This document shows, piece after piece, positions 27,995 to 36,682 of a DNA stretch of 64,000 bases. The DNA comes from Hyunsoonleella ulvae. GTDB lineage: Bacteria; Bacteroidota; Bacteroidia; Flavobacteriales; Flavobacteriaceae. Location: positions 682,001 to 746,000 of the forward strand of contig NZ_JAEPJQ010000002.1 of the NCBI RefSeq assembly GCF_016827605.1, read 5' to 3'. The number at the start of each line of letters is the position of its first letter. Positions within the stretch are counted from its first letter, which is position 1. The notes under the pieces are model-generated. The model did no database searches. It had not been told where the DNA came from and saw nothing but the letters and a program-made list of their open reading frames with translations. Position numbers and translations under genes: made by a program.

Positions 27995-29906
27995 CCTTAT
28001 TAATAATTACCTCATACTTCTTTCTCAGTTCGTCTAACCAAAGGTTTTCTTTATGGGTTTGATAATCGCTAATCACTAACCCTTTAACTTCTTCATAGGT
28101 CTTCTGCTTTTCAGAAAATACTTGACTTACATTAGCCACGATAAAGCCGTTATTGTGTTTATACACTTTTGAAACACCTTTCTTTACGTCAAATGCTTTT
28201 GGTAATGCTTGATGATCTACATCCATAGTATCTACTGTAAAAATCACATTAACCTCTCCATTCGTGTTCACTAACGCCTTAATATCATCAATTGCCATTC
28301 TTTCCTTCATGAGTTTAGCTACCTTTTTAATCACTTTCTTGTTTGTTGAAGATGCTACCTCTGCCTCTACCCTTATAGGCCAGACATATTTGTCCTTATT
28401 ATTGTTATAAAATGCTTCAACCGCTACAGAATCAGTTTTTGCTGTTTTCCATATGGTATTTTCCATTAAATCGAATAACAGTAATCCATCTCTGTACTCA
28501 CTAAAAATATGGGCAAAATCTTCATTTTCGTTTTCAAGATTGTCTTCTTGATATTGTTTTAAATTTGAGTTTAGAAAAGCTTCATAAGCACCATTCACTA
28601 TATTTGGAAAACTTTGCTTTCCTCTTATTCGCTTTTGCTGGGACAACAACGCATCTGCAAAATCGGCATTTGTTAATTGCTTTTCTCCTATTTTCACTAG
28701 AGGTAAATCTCCTTTAAAATCTTTGGGCAATTCCCAAGTACGCTTGTAAAAGTCATCATTTAATATAGACACAAAATAACTTAAATCTGGGTTTTGGTCT
28801 GTAATGCCATATTTCTGCTTTAGCTTAGAGATTAAGGCATCTTCAATTAATTGTGAACGGGAATCCCTTTTAACTTTTTGTTCTAGCTCGTGCTTTAAAT
28901 CTTCAAAATCGCCTACTGGTTTTGCTTTTACGAGTTTTATGATATGCCAACCGAAATCTGTTTTTAAAGGTTCAGAGATATCCCCTTCGTTTTGCAATGC
29001 AAATGCTTTATCTTCAAATTCTGGTACACTTAACTGTCCGCTAGAAAATGCTTTGAGCAAACCTCCTTTAGGTGCCGAATTTTTATCATCAGAAAACTCT
29101 TTTGCCAAAGCTTCAAACGCTTCTCCTTGTTGGATTTTTTTGTAAATCTCATTAATTCTCTCTTCTGCATTAAAAGCAGCAGCATCTTCTTTTGGTATAA
29201 TCATAATATGCTTTACGGTACGTGTCCCACGAGCCTTACGCTTATCCAAAACTTTTACGATATGATAGCCAAAACGCGTTCTAAATGGCTGGGACACTTC
29301 GCCTACGGGAGTGTTATATGCTGGTTTTTCAAACTTGTATACCATTTTAAATGCAGAAAACCAACCTAATTCTTCTCCAAATAGTGTTTTGCCGTTATGA
29401 ACTTCTTTTCTAACGGTTTCAAAACCTTCTTTAAGTGTTCTCTCTCTTAAATTTTTAATTTTATTAAACGCTGCCAATGTATCTTTAGGGCTAGCTTCTT
29501 CGGATACACGTACCAAAATATGGTTTGCCTTCACATCAGTTGTAACATGATCGTAAGCTTCTTTTACTAACGCCTCATTTACCTCTGCGTCTGTCATGTA
29601 ATTTTTAGCTAATTGCTTTTTGTAATTCCCTAGCTCTCGCTGATAGGTAGGTTTTTCATGCAGTCCTTGTGCTTGGGCTTCTTTTAATTTTAGCTTATAG
29701 TTTACAAACAATTTTAAATACTGTTCAACATCTTTTTGAGATTCGTCCTGTACCAAGCTCAAGTTTTTATTATACACCCTTAAAAACTCTGAAACATATA
29801 CAGGTTCGTCTGCAACAGTAAACAAAACTTCTTTGTTTTGTGTCTGGGAGAACCCAATACCTATAAAAAATAATGAAAAAACTAAGATGAGACTCTTTAA
29901 CTTCAT
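27960..29906 (-). CDS. Large periplasmic peptidyl-prolyl isomerase with two parvulin domains
   Basis: 648 residues. Signal peptide about 1-20 (LFFIGIGFSQ), a SurA-like helical N-domain, then two PpiC parvulin domains about 120-225 (KANHILVRVSE...GEELGWFSAFKMVYKF) and 230-335 (VKHIMIIPKED...KGGLLKAFSSGQL), each closing with a GYHIVK or GWHIIK signature, and a long unassigned C-terminal half (about 340-648). First gene of the operon; a strong promoter lies just upstream. Likely assists folding of outer-membrane or secreted proteins. Confidence 0.9.
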   Translation of the reverse strand: MKLKSLILVFSLFFIGIGFSQTQNKEVLFTVADEPVYVSEFLRVYNKNLSLVQDESQKDVEQYLKLFVNYKLKLKEAQAQGLHEKPTYQRELGNYKKQLAKNYMTDAEVNEALVKEAYDHVTTDVKANHILVRVSEEASPKDTLAAFNKIKNLRERTLKEGFETVRKEVHNGKTLFGEELGWFSAFKMVYKFEKPAYNTPVGEVSQPFRTRFGYHIVKVLDKRKARGTRTVKHIMIIPKEDAAAFNAEERINEIYKKIQQGEAFEALAKEFSDDKNSAPKGGLLKAFSSGQLSVPEFEDKAFALQNEGDISEPLKTDFGWHIIKLVKAKPVGDFEDLKHELEQKVKRDSRSQLIEDALISKLKQKYGITDQNPDLSYFVSILNDDFYKRTWELPKDFKGDLPLVKIGEKQLTNADFADALLSQQKRIRGKQSFPNIVNGAYEAFLNSNLKQYQEDNLENENEDFAHIFSEYRDGLLLFDLMENTIWKTAKTDSVAVEAFYNNNKDKYVWPIRVEAEVASSTNKKVIKKVAKLMKERMAIDDIKALVNTNGEVNVIFTVDTMDVDHQALPKAFDVKKGVSKVYKHNNGFIVANVSQVFSEKQKTYEEVKGLVISDYQTHKENLWLDELRKKYEVIINKDVFKKVKAGIK

Positions 29907-29932
29907 AGTAGAATTTAATTAATGGATGGCTA

Positions 29933-29962
29933 CAAAAATACTAATATATAGCTTTAAAACAA
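29933..29962 (-). promoter_or_regulatory. Promoter of the SurA-family/moxR operon
   Basis: Minus strand: TTG (29962-29960), 19-base spacer, TATTTTTG (29940-29933). Matches the Bacteroidetes primary sigma consensus TTG-N19-TAnnTTTG, 27 bases ahead of the ATG. Confidence 0.75.
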
Positions 29963-30056
29963 GTTGAGTTAACAAACGTAAAAAAAGAGTTTTTATTTTA
30001 AGTTTTCGATGTGTTTTTACTTTGAATTTTAGACCTTTGAAGCCAAATAAAAACCT

Positions 30057-30290
30057 ATGCGACAAATAAAACTTATTTGGGATTTTCGCGGACCTGATGC
30101 TTTAAAAATTGCCGAACATCATGAAATTCATTTAAAAGATTTTATCAAGGCACAACATTTAACGTTAAATATTACTGGTGTACAAACTATTAGTTCTTTA
30201 CACGCTGTGGCTTTTATGGTAGTAAGTGATGAGGAAATGAAATCTGTACGAGATGCATTAAAACCACATCGCGGTCAGGTATATCAATAA
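30057..30290 (+). CDS. Small conserved hypothetical protein
   Basis: 77 residues, soluble, no signal peptide or membrane helix. Sequence such as KLIWDFRGPDALKIAEHHEIH and AVAFMVVSDEEMKSVRDALK looks like a compact alpha/beta fold, with three histidines in AEHHEIH. I do not recognise a named family. Stands alone between the divergent PPIase operon and parA. Codon use and length support it as a real gene. Confidence 0.7.
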   Translation: MRQIKLIWDFRGPDALKIAEHHEIHLKDFIKAQHLTLNITGVQTISSLHAVAFMVVSDEEMKSVRDALKPHRGQVYQ

Positions 30291-30598
30291 TAAATTTTTT
30301 TGAAGGGTTAATTTGTCTGTCTTTTTAATCTTAGCATTAATTTGAAATGAAATGGTTATGATAAATAAAATAACCGTAGCATTTCTTAAATGAGAATAAT
30401 AGCTTTTCATAATGTTAATTTTTTAGTTTCTCAAATTTCCCATTTCAATTATATAATTTCTCACAATAAAATGTTAACCTTTTATTAGGTCAAACCCTTA
30501 AAACTAGAGATAACAGTCATTCAAACTATGTTAACAAATTAGGTTTTTATTACTCGTAAATAATTGTATTTTTACGCATTAAAAAACCAAATCAATTA
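30291..30598. other. 308-base intergenic region before parA
   Basis: No supported gene. It contains a symmetric 42-base element at 30344-30385: outer arms GAAATG/CATTTC and inner arms GGTTAT/ATAACC separated by 4-base internal loops, with a 10-base apical loop. A TATTTTTAC word at 30571-30579 is a candidate variant -7 element for parA. No parS-like CACGTG palindrome was seen. Confidence 0.5.
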
Positions 30599-31363
30599 AT
30601 GGGCAAAGTCATTGCAATTGCTAATCAAAAAGGAGGCGTAGGAAAAACGACAACTTCTGTAAACTTAGCTGCTTCGTTAGGTGTTCTAGAGAAAAAAGTT
30701 TTGTTGATAGATGCTGACCCCCAAGCCAATGCGACTTCTGGGTTAGGTATTGATGTTGAAAGTGTGGAAATTGGCACATACCAACTTTTAGAACATACAA
30801 ATTCTGCCAAGGAATCTGTAATTACCACAGAAACACCGAACTTAGATATCATACCTGCGCACATAGATTTGGTTGCTATTGAAATTGAATTAGTTGATAA
30901 AGATGAGCGTGAGTATATGCTAAAAAAAGCATTAACAGATATTAAAGATGATTATGATTTTATTCTCATTGATTGTGCGCCTTCTTTGGGTTTGTTAACA
31001 TTAAATGCACTTACAGCCGCAGATTCTGTTTTGATTCCAATTCAGTGCGAGTATTTTGCTTTAGAAGGATTAGGCAAACTATTGAACACTATAAAAAGTG
31101 TACAGAAAGTGCACAATCCTAATTTAGATTACGAAGGCTTATTGCTTACCATGTACGATTCTCGCTTAAGGTTATCTAATCAGGTGGTAGAAGAAGTGCA
31201 AAAACATTTTAACGATATGGTATTCACTACCATAATTCAGCGAAATGTTCGTTTAAGTGAAGCTCCTAGTTATGGTGAAAGTATTATAAACTATGATGCA
31301 GGAAGTAAAGGCGCAAGCAATTACTTAAGTTTAGCTGAAGAAATTATTACTAAAAACTCCTAA
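30599..31363 (+). CDS. parA: Chromosome-partitioning ATPase ParA
   Basis: 254 residues. Deviant Walker A KGGVGKTT (about 11-18) with the signature lysine, Walker A' LLIDADPQANAT (about 36-47) and Walker B FILIDCAPSLG (about 120-130). Dimerises on ATP, binds DNA non-specifically and moves ParB-parS complexes during chromosome segregation. First gene of an operon with parB two bases downstream and cell-envelope/lysine genes after. Confidence 0.96.
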   Translation: MGKVIAIANQKGGVGKTTTSVNLAASLGVLEKKVLLIDADPQANATSGLGIDVESVEIGTYQLLEHTNSAKESVITTETPNLDIIPAHIDLVAIEIELVDKDEREYMLKKALTDIKDDYDFILIDCAPSLGLLTLNALTAADSVLIPIQCEYFALEGLGKLLNTIKSVQKVHNPNLDYEGLLLTMYDSRLRLSNQVVEEVQKHFNDMVFTTIIQRNVRLSEAPSYGESIINYDAGSKGASNYLSLAEEIITKNS

Positions 31364-31365
31364 TT

Positions 31366-32283
31366 ATGGCGAAGGCAACCAAGAAACAAGCTTTAGGTAG
31401 AGGTTTATCTGCGCTTCTTAAAGATCCTAGTAACGATATACAATCTGTTCAAGATAAGGGAGCCGATAAGGTTATTGGTAATATTGTGGAATTAGATATA
31501 ACCGCCATTGAGGTTAATCCATTTCAGCCCCGTACAAATTTTAGTGAAGAATCTTTACAAGAGCTAGCATCATCCATACGGGAATTGGGAATTATACAAC
31601 CCATAACGGTTAGAAAGTTAGAGTTTAACAAATATCAATTAGTTTCTGGGGAGCGCCGTTATCGTGCATCTAAGTTAGTAGGTTTACAAACTATCCCTGC
31701 TTACATTAGAATCGCCAACGATCAAGAATCTTTAGAAATGGCTCTAGTTGAAAATATTCAGCGCCAAGATTTAGATCCTATAGAAATAGCACTGTCTTAC
31801 CAAAGATTGATAGATGAAATAAACCTTACCCAAGAACAAATGAGTGAGCGTGTGGGGAAAAAACGTTCTACAATTGCCAACTATCTACGTTTGCTAAAAC
31901 TAGACCCTATCATACAGACTGGCATGAGAGATGGATTTATTTCTATGGGGCATGGTCGTGCATTAATTTCTGTTGAAAACCAATCACATCAACTTGATAT
32001 TTACGAAAGTATCTTATCAAAAAAATTATCCGTTAGGGAAACCGAAGAATTAATAAGACAGCATAACAATCCCAATATAGAAAACACTCAATCTACTTCA
32101 GAAAATAATGATATAGAAGAGATCCCTAAGCATGTTAAAAAAGGCATAAAAGAATTTTCTGAATACTTTGGACATAAAATTGACGTTAAAGTCTCTAAAA
32201 ATGGGAAGGGTAAAATTATTATTCCTTTTCATTCCGAAGAAGATTTCAACCGAATTAAAAAATTAGTGCAGCGTGCCAAATAA
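31366..32283 (+). CDS. parB: Chromosome-partitioning protein ParB
   Basis: 305 residues. ParB/Srx CTP-binding domain about 40-130 (NPFQPRTNFSEESLQELA, GERRYRASKL), central helix-turn-helix about 155-185 (QEQMSERVGKKRSTIANYLR) that binds parS, and C-terminal dimerisation region. Loads as a sliding clamp around parS sites; none was identified in this window. Its end overlaps the DUF5683 gene by 11 bases, implying translational coupling. Confidence 0.96.
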   Translation: MAKATKKQALGRGLSALLKDPSNDIQSVQDKGADKVIGNIVELDITAIEVNPFQPRTNFSEESLQELASSIRELGIIQPITVRKLEFNKYQLVSGERRYRASKLVGLQTIPAYIRIANDQESLEMALVENIQRQDLDPIEIALSYQRLIDEINLTQEQMSERVGKKRSTIANYLRLLKLDPIIQTGMRDGFISMGHGRALISVENQSHQLDIYESILSKKLSVRETEELIRQHNNPNIENTQSTSENNDIEEIPKHVKKGIKEFSEYFGHKIDVKVSKNGKGKIIIPFHSEEDFNRIKKLVQRAK

Positions 32284-32890
32284 GCTCTTTTTAGCAAGTT
32301 TAACCATTTTATTTTGTTGCTTTATTTCCTTTTCCCAAAACAGGGATAAATCAAGTCAAGATAGTATTCCTTCTGCTCTTGTTGTTAAAGACACTATTGT
32401 AAAATCCAAAACCATAGATCCCTTAAGACCCGCAAAAGCAGCGTTTCTATCCGCAGTACTTCCAGGTTTGGGTCAGGCCTACAATAAAAAATATTGGAAA
32501 ATACCTTTTGTTTATGGTGCTTTAGGTACGGGCATGTATTTCTATCTTACAAATGATAAAGAATATAGAAGATATCGCGATGCATTTAGAAGACGATCGG
32601 CTGGTTTTCAGGATGATGAATTTTACAATCTAGATGCTGAAGGTAATGTGATATCACAACGTGTTACCGATGATGGTTTAATACGGGCCCAAAGGTTATT
32701 TAGGAGAAATAAAGAAGTATCCCTGTTAATTACCATCGGGCTATATGCTTTAAATATTATTGATGCAAATGTAGATGCACATTTGTTACAGTATAATGTA
32801 GATGAAAACCTTACCTTAGCACCGCATTACGAACTTAACGATATAGATAGAAGCAGTACTGTTGGACTAAGTTTAAACTGGAAATTTTAG
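32273..32890 (+). CDS. DUF5683 domain protein
   Basis: 205 residues with a signal peptide about 1-20 (ILFCCFISFSQ). The DUF5683 domain follows: RPAKAAFLSAVLPGLGQAYN, then KKYWKIPFVYGALGTGMYF containing a membrane-type helix, and EYRRYRDAFRRR. The end (VGLSLNWKF) resembles outer-membrane beta-strand termini. Probably an envelope protein; function unknown. The fixed position between parB and dapB is typical of flavobacteria. Starts within the last 11 bases of parB. Confidence 0.88.
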   Translation: MPNKLFLASLTILFCCFISFSQNRDKSSQDSIPSALVVKDTIVKSKTIDPLRPAKAAFLSAVLPGLGQAYNKKYWKIPFVYGALGTGMYFYLTNDKEYRRYRDAFRRRSAGFQDDEFYNLDAEGNVISQRVTDDGLIRAQRLFRRNKEVSLLITIGLYALNIIDANVDAHLLQYNVDENLTLAPHYELNDIDRSSTVGLSLNWKF

Positions 32891-32916
32891 TTCTTAATGA
32901 ATATTAAACAAAACAT

Positions 32917-33621
32917 ATGAATATAGCTTTACTTGGATATGGTAGAATGGGGCAAGCCATTGAAAAAATTGCAATAGATAGAGGGCATACTATCGTGCTA
33001 AAAGTGGATAAGGATGATAACGATTACGATATCACCAAAGCTGATGTAGCTATCGATTTTAGTATTCCTTCTGTTGCATTTAATAATATCTCTAACTGCC
33101 TAGAGAATGGGGTTCCTGTGGTTTCTGGAACCACTGGCTGGTTAAAAGATTATGATAAGGCCATTGCTTTATGTAAAGAAAAAAATGGAGCTTTTATTTA
33201 TGCGTCAAATTTTAGTTTAGGCGTGAATATCTTTTTTGAGCTAAACAAAAACTTAGCCAAAATGATGAGTAATCTTTCTCAGTATAATGTTACTATGGAA
33301 GAAATTCATCATACTAAAAAATTGGATGCACCAAGTGGAACTGCAATTACCCTAGCAGAAGGCGTTATAGAAAATAATGCAAACTATGATGCTTGGAAAT
33401 TAGATGAAAGTGCTGAAAAAACCATCCCCATAGAGGCAAAACGTATTGCAGATATCCCTGGTACACATACCGTTAATTACCAAAGTGAAGTAGACTCCAT
33501 AACCATAGAGCATATTGCTCATAACCGACAAGGTTTTGCTCTTGGTGCTGTAGTCGCTGCAGAATGGTTGGTTGGAAAAACTGGTATATTCTCCATGAAC
33601 GATGTGTTAAATATTGGTTAA
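32917..33621 (+). CDS. dapB: 4-hydroxy-tetrahydrodipicolinate reductase
   Basis: 234 residues. N-terminal NAD(P)-binding Rossmann motif GYGRMGQA (about 7-14); catalytic/substrate motif HHTKKLDAPSGTAITLAEG (about 130-148) with the His-His pair and Lys. Reduces hydroxy-tetrahydrodipicolinate in the lysine/diaminopimelate pathway needed for peptidoglycan. At 234 residues it is shorter than the enterobacterial enzyme, normal for Bacteroidetes. Same operon as parAB and the signal peptidase. Confidence 0.96.
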   Translation: MNIALLGYGRMGQAIEKIAIDRGHTIVLKVDKDDNDYDITKADVAIDFSIPSVAFNNISNCLENGVPVVSGTTGWLKDYDKAIALCKEKNGAFIYASNFSLGVNIFFELNKNLAKMMSNLSQYNVTMEEIHHTKKLDAPSGTAITLAEGVIENNANYDAWKLDESAEKTIPIEAKRIADIPGTHTVNYQSEVDSITIEHIAHNRQGFALGAVVAAEWLVGKTGIFSMNDVLNIG

Positions 33622-33690
33622 TAGTATTAATTATTGTAACAAGATTTACGTTTTTCGTTCTAATGGGCTTATCATAAAAACACTAATAAG

Positions 33691-35700
33691 ATGACTTTTA
33701 CTCAGTGGCTTATATTTTTATTAATCATTCAAATTATCCATGGCTTAGGTACATGGAAACTATATATTAAAGCAGGGCGACAAGCTTGGGAAGCTTTTAT
33801 TCCTGTATACAATGGTGTAGTTTTAATGAAGATTATCAACCGTCCATGGTGGTGGGTTATTTTACTGTTTTTACCTATTGTAAACCTTATTATGCTCATG
33901 GTAGTATGGGTAGAAACAGCTAGAAGCTTTGGCAAAAACACGTATCTGGATACATTTTTAGCCATTATAACTTTAGGGTTTTACAGTTACTACTTAAACT
34001 ATGTTACTGATGTAACCTATGTTGAAAATAGAAGTATTATGCCCAAATCCAGTTCTGGAGAATGGACTAGCTCTATTTTGTTTGCTATAGTTGCAGCCAC
34101 CATTGTACATACTTATTTTATGCAACCATTTACGATTCCTTCCTCTTCTTTGGAAAAATCGTTACTCGTTGGTGATTTCCTATTTGTTAGTAAATTTCAT
34201 TATGGTGCCAGAGTGCCTATGACAACTGTTGCTGCCCCTATGGTACATGACACTATTCCTTTAGCTAGAGTGAAGTCTTACGCCTTTAATGATAATTACG
34301 AAAAACGCAATACATCCTGGATTAACAAATTGCAATTGCCTTACATGCGTATTCCTGGCTTTCAAAAAATAAAACGCAATGATATTGTAGTATTTAACCA
34401 GCCAGCCGATACTTTGTTGGATATGAATGATTTTACACCAGATCGTAACTACTACAAACCCATTGATAAAAAGACCAATTTAGTAAAACGATGTGTAGGT
34501 TTACCGGGAGATTCTTTAGAAGTTAGAAATGGTTATGTTTTTATTAATGGCAAACAAAACGAACTACCAGATAGAGCAAAATTACAGTTTAGCTATAATG
34601 TTAAACCTAAATCCAGAACCTTTGATCCTAATTACCTAGCCAAGCGTTATGATATAACGGATGGTGCATATCCTACTAATCAACAATATTCTAATTATTA
34701 TATCCCTGCGATGTCTGATGAAGCTTATACAAGCTTTAAAAACCACCCTAACGTTTCAGATATTAAAGTAAATAAACAAGAAAAGGGGCTACATGATCCT
34801 AATACGTTTCCGCATTCACCAGATTATCCTTGGAATGTTGACTTTTTTGGTCCCATTTACATCCCTAAAAAAGGAGCTACAATAGATATTAATCTTAATG
34901 TGCTACCTCTTTATAAGCGTGTAATTACAGAATATGAAGGAAACACGCTAAGTGTTGAAGGGAATCAAGTAAAGATAAATGGTAAAGTGGCAAACACCTA
35001 TACATTTAAACAAGATTACTACTGGATGATGGGCGACAATCGCCATAACTCCATTGATGCAAGACGATGGGGATTTGTACCTTTTAGTCATGTTTTTGGT
35101 AAAGCTGTTTTTATCTGGATGAGCTGGGATGGTTTCCCCAATGCGAGATGGGAACGTTTCTTTACTACTGTTCATGGTTCTTCAAAAGAGCCCTCCTCTC
35201 TTTTCGTTCCTTTTTTAGTTTTACTGTTTATGATAATTGCTTTAAATAGGCTCTGGAAAAAAAATAAAACTCTGGGACTTGATGAAAACCTTAATGAGGA
35301 TACTGTAAGATACGCATCTATCCCAGATAGAATCAAAGCAGCTATCATAGATTCAATTATTCTAATTGTAATAATGTATTTTATTTCTGAATTATTTACA
35401 CTATTTGATTCTGTACCCAATTATGTGAAAATTGTTATTTCCGTTATTATATTCTTACTGTATGACCCGCTTATGACATCTTTTTATGGAGGAACAGTAG
35501 GTCATACAATTTCAAAAATTACAGTCAGAAAAGACGGAAACCTCAATAGCAACATATCTTTTCCAATAGCCTTAATTAGATTTCTTTTAAAGGCCTCTCT
35601 TGGATGGATTTCATTACTTACTATTTCTGGAGATAAAAAGAAAAAAGCCATTCACGATAATGCTGCTAATTCAGTAATTGTAATGAAATATAAGAGATAA
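33691..35700 (+). CDS. lepB: Signal peptidase I with N-terminal DUF5684 and C-terminal RDD domain
   Basis: 669 residues, longer than usual for this family. Residues about 1-110 form a DUF5684-type membrane module (AGRQAWEAFIPVYNGVV). The S26 peptidase core follows: nucleophile in PSSSLEKSLLVGD (Ser153, with Leu replacing the usual Met), general base Lys266 in VKRCVGLPGDSLEV, and MGDNRHNSIDARRWG (about 448-461), with the large insertion typical of Bacteroidetes. A membrane helix at about 504-520 is where relatives normally end. Residues about 540-669 then match an RDD domain (R547-x7-D554, YDPLMTS, GGTVGHTISKITV, R630, AIHDNAA). It removes signal peptides at the inner membrane; the RDD part has no known role here. 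Confidence 0.93.
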   Translation: MTFTQWLIFLLIIQIIHGLGTWKLYIKAGRQAWEAFIPVYNGVVLMKIINRPWWWVILLFLPIVNLIMLMVVWVETARSFGKNTYLDTFLAIITLGFYSYYLNYVTDVTYVENRSIMPKSSSGEWTSSILFAIVAATIVHTYFMQPFTIPSSSLEKSLLVGDFLFVSKFHYGARVPMTTVAAPMVHDTIPLARVKSYAFNDNYEKRNTSWINKLQLPYMRIPGFQKIKRNDIVVFNQPADTLLDMNDFTPDRNYYKPIDKKTNLVKRCVGLPGDSLEVRNGYVFINGKQNELPDRAKLQFSYNVKPKSRTFDPNYLAKRYDITDGAYPTNQQYSNYYIPAMSDEAYTSFKNHPNVSDIKVNKQEKGLHDPNTFPHSPDYPWNVDFFGPIYIPKKGATIDINLNVLPLYKRVITEYEGNTLSVEGNQVKINGKVANTYTFKQDYYWMMGDNRHNSIDARRWGFVPFSHVFGKAVFIWMSWDGFPNARWERFFTTVHGSSKEPSSLFVPFLVLLFMIIALNRLWKKNKTLGLDENLNEDTVRYASIPDRIKAAIIDSIILIVIMYFISELFTLFDSVPNYVKIVISVIIFLLYDPLMTSFYGGTVGHTISKITVRKDGNLNSNISFPIALIRFLLKASLGWISLLTISGDKKKKAIHDNAANSVIVMKYKR

Positions 35701-35747
35701 ACTTAAAGTATTAAGAATATATTGCATACAGCAAAGTTTGATTATTT

Positions 35748-36368
35748 ATGGCTATTGTTATGCATCCAACATACTTTCCAAACATAGCGCACTTCGTAGC
35801 TACAGTGCAATCAAAACACATCTCGTTTGAGTTTGCTGATAGTTTTGTAAAACAAACCTACCGTAACAGATGCTGTATTTATGGTGCCAATGGTAAATTG
35901 CCTTTAACGATTCCTGCAGTTTACTCCCAAAAAAAAAGACAATTATATAAAGACGTAAAAATTTTTAATGAAGTTAAATGGCAATTACAACATTGGAAAT
36001 CTTTAGAATCTGCGTATCGCACTTCGCCTTTTTTTGAATTTTATGAAGATGAATTAAAGCCTTTATTTTTTGAAGAAGCTCAGTTTCTAATGGACTTTAA
36101 TTTAAAGTGTTTTCAAGCCATATGTGATTGTTTACAGTTGGAAATAGAAACATCTAAAACTAAAACTTTTGAAAAAACATTGAATCATAAAACCGATTTT
36201 AGATTCTTGGTAAACGCAAAAAATGAAATCAATTTCGGTTTTGAACACTATACTCAAGTTTTTACAAACAAGCACGGTTTTATGTCAAACTTAAGTATCC
36301 TAGATTTACTCTTTAACGAAGGCCCAAACGCACTAAATTATTTAGAATCTCAAACCTTAGTTGTATAA
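35748..36368 (+). CDS. WbqC family protein
   Basis: 206 residues; WbqC-like from MHPTYFPNIAHFVA at the start (relatives read hPsYfP) through YRNRCCIYGANGKLPLTIPA (the R-N-R substrate stretch) to the terminal LSILDLLFNEGPNALNYL, a conserved end of the family. WbqC proteins occur in O-antigen clusters and are predicted glycine- or amino-acid-transfer factors, but the activity is not settled. Cytoplasmic. Downstream of lepB by 47 bases in the same operon. Confidence 0.9.
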   Translation: MAIVMHPTYFPNIAHFVATVQSKHISFEFADSFVKQTYRNRCCIYGANGKLPLTIPAVYSQKKRQLYKDVKIFNEVKWQLQHWKSLESAYRTSPFFEFYEDELKPLFFEEAQFLMDFNLKCFQAICDCLQLEIETSKTKTFEKTLNHKTDFRFLVNAKNEINFGFEHYTQVFTNKHGFMSNLSILDLLFNEGPNALNYLESQTLVV

Positions 36369-36369
36369 T

Positions 36370-36678
36370 ATGATACAGCCCTTAGCACATTACGGATGTC
36401 ACTTCTTACTACCGCTATTAGTTGCTGTGTTATGCTTTAAATCAAACTGGAAAAAGGCCTACTTAATAATGCTTGCTGGGCTGCTAATTGATCTAGATCA
36501 TTTGCTAGCAACACCTGTTTTTGATCCTAACAGGTGTAGTATCGGGTTTCATCCGTTACACTCTTCATTCGCCATTTTATTTTACATTTTTTTATGTGTC
36601 CCTAAAACATCTCGTTTGGTAGGTCTAGGCTTGGTGATTCACATTGTAGCTGATATGGTGGATTGTTCCTTTATGTAA
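36370..36678 (+). CDS. DUF6122 small membrane protein
   Basis: About 102 residues from the ATG at 36370, one base after the WbqC stop; a TTG three codons earlier is possible but unnecessary. Three to four membrane helices with conserved polar residues inside or next to them: AHYGCHFLLPLLV, LAGLLIDLDHLLATPVFD, SIGFHPLHS and a final HIVADMVDC. The pattern of His/Asp residues (D-x-D-H, H-P-L-H) resembles membrane metal-dependent hydrolases of the YfhO/YdjM type, an inference only. Confidence 0.8.
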   Translation: MIQPLAHYGCHFLLPLLVAVLCFKSNWKKAYLIMLAGLLIDLDHLLATPVFDPNRCSIGFHPLHSSFAILFYIFLCVPKTSRLVGLGLVIHIVADMVDCSFM

Positions 36679-36682
36679 TACG

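Noticed and set aside
30291-30598. parS site near parAB
   Set aside because: Looked for GTTTCACGTGAAAC-like and CACGTG palindromes and found none here; the lone CACGTG at about 24382 in a membrane-protein gene lacks flanking symmetry.
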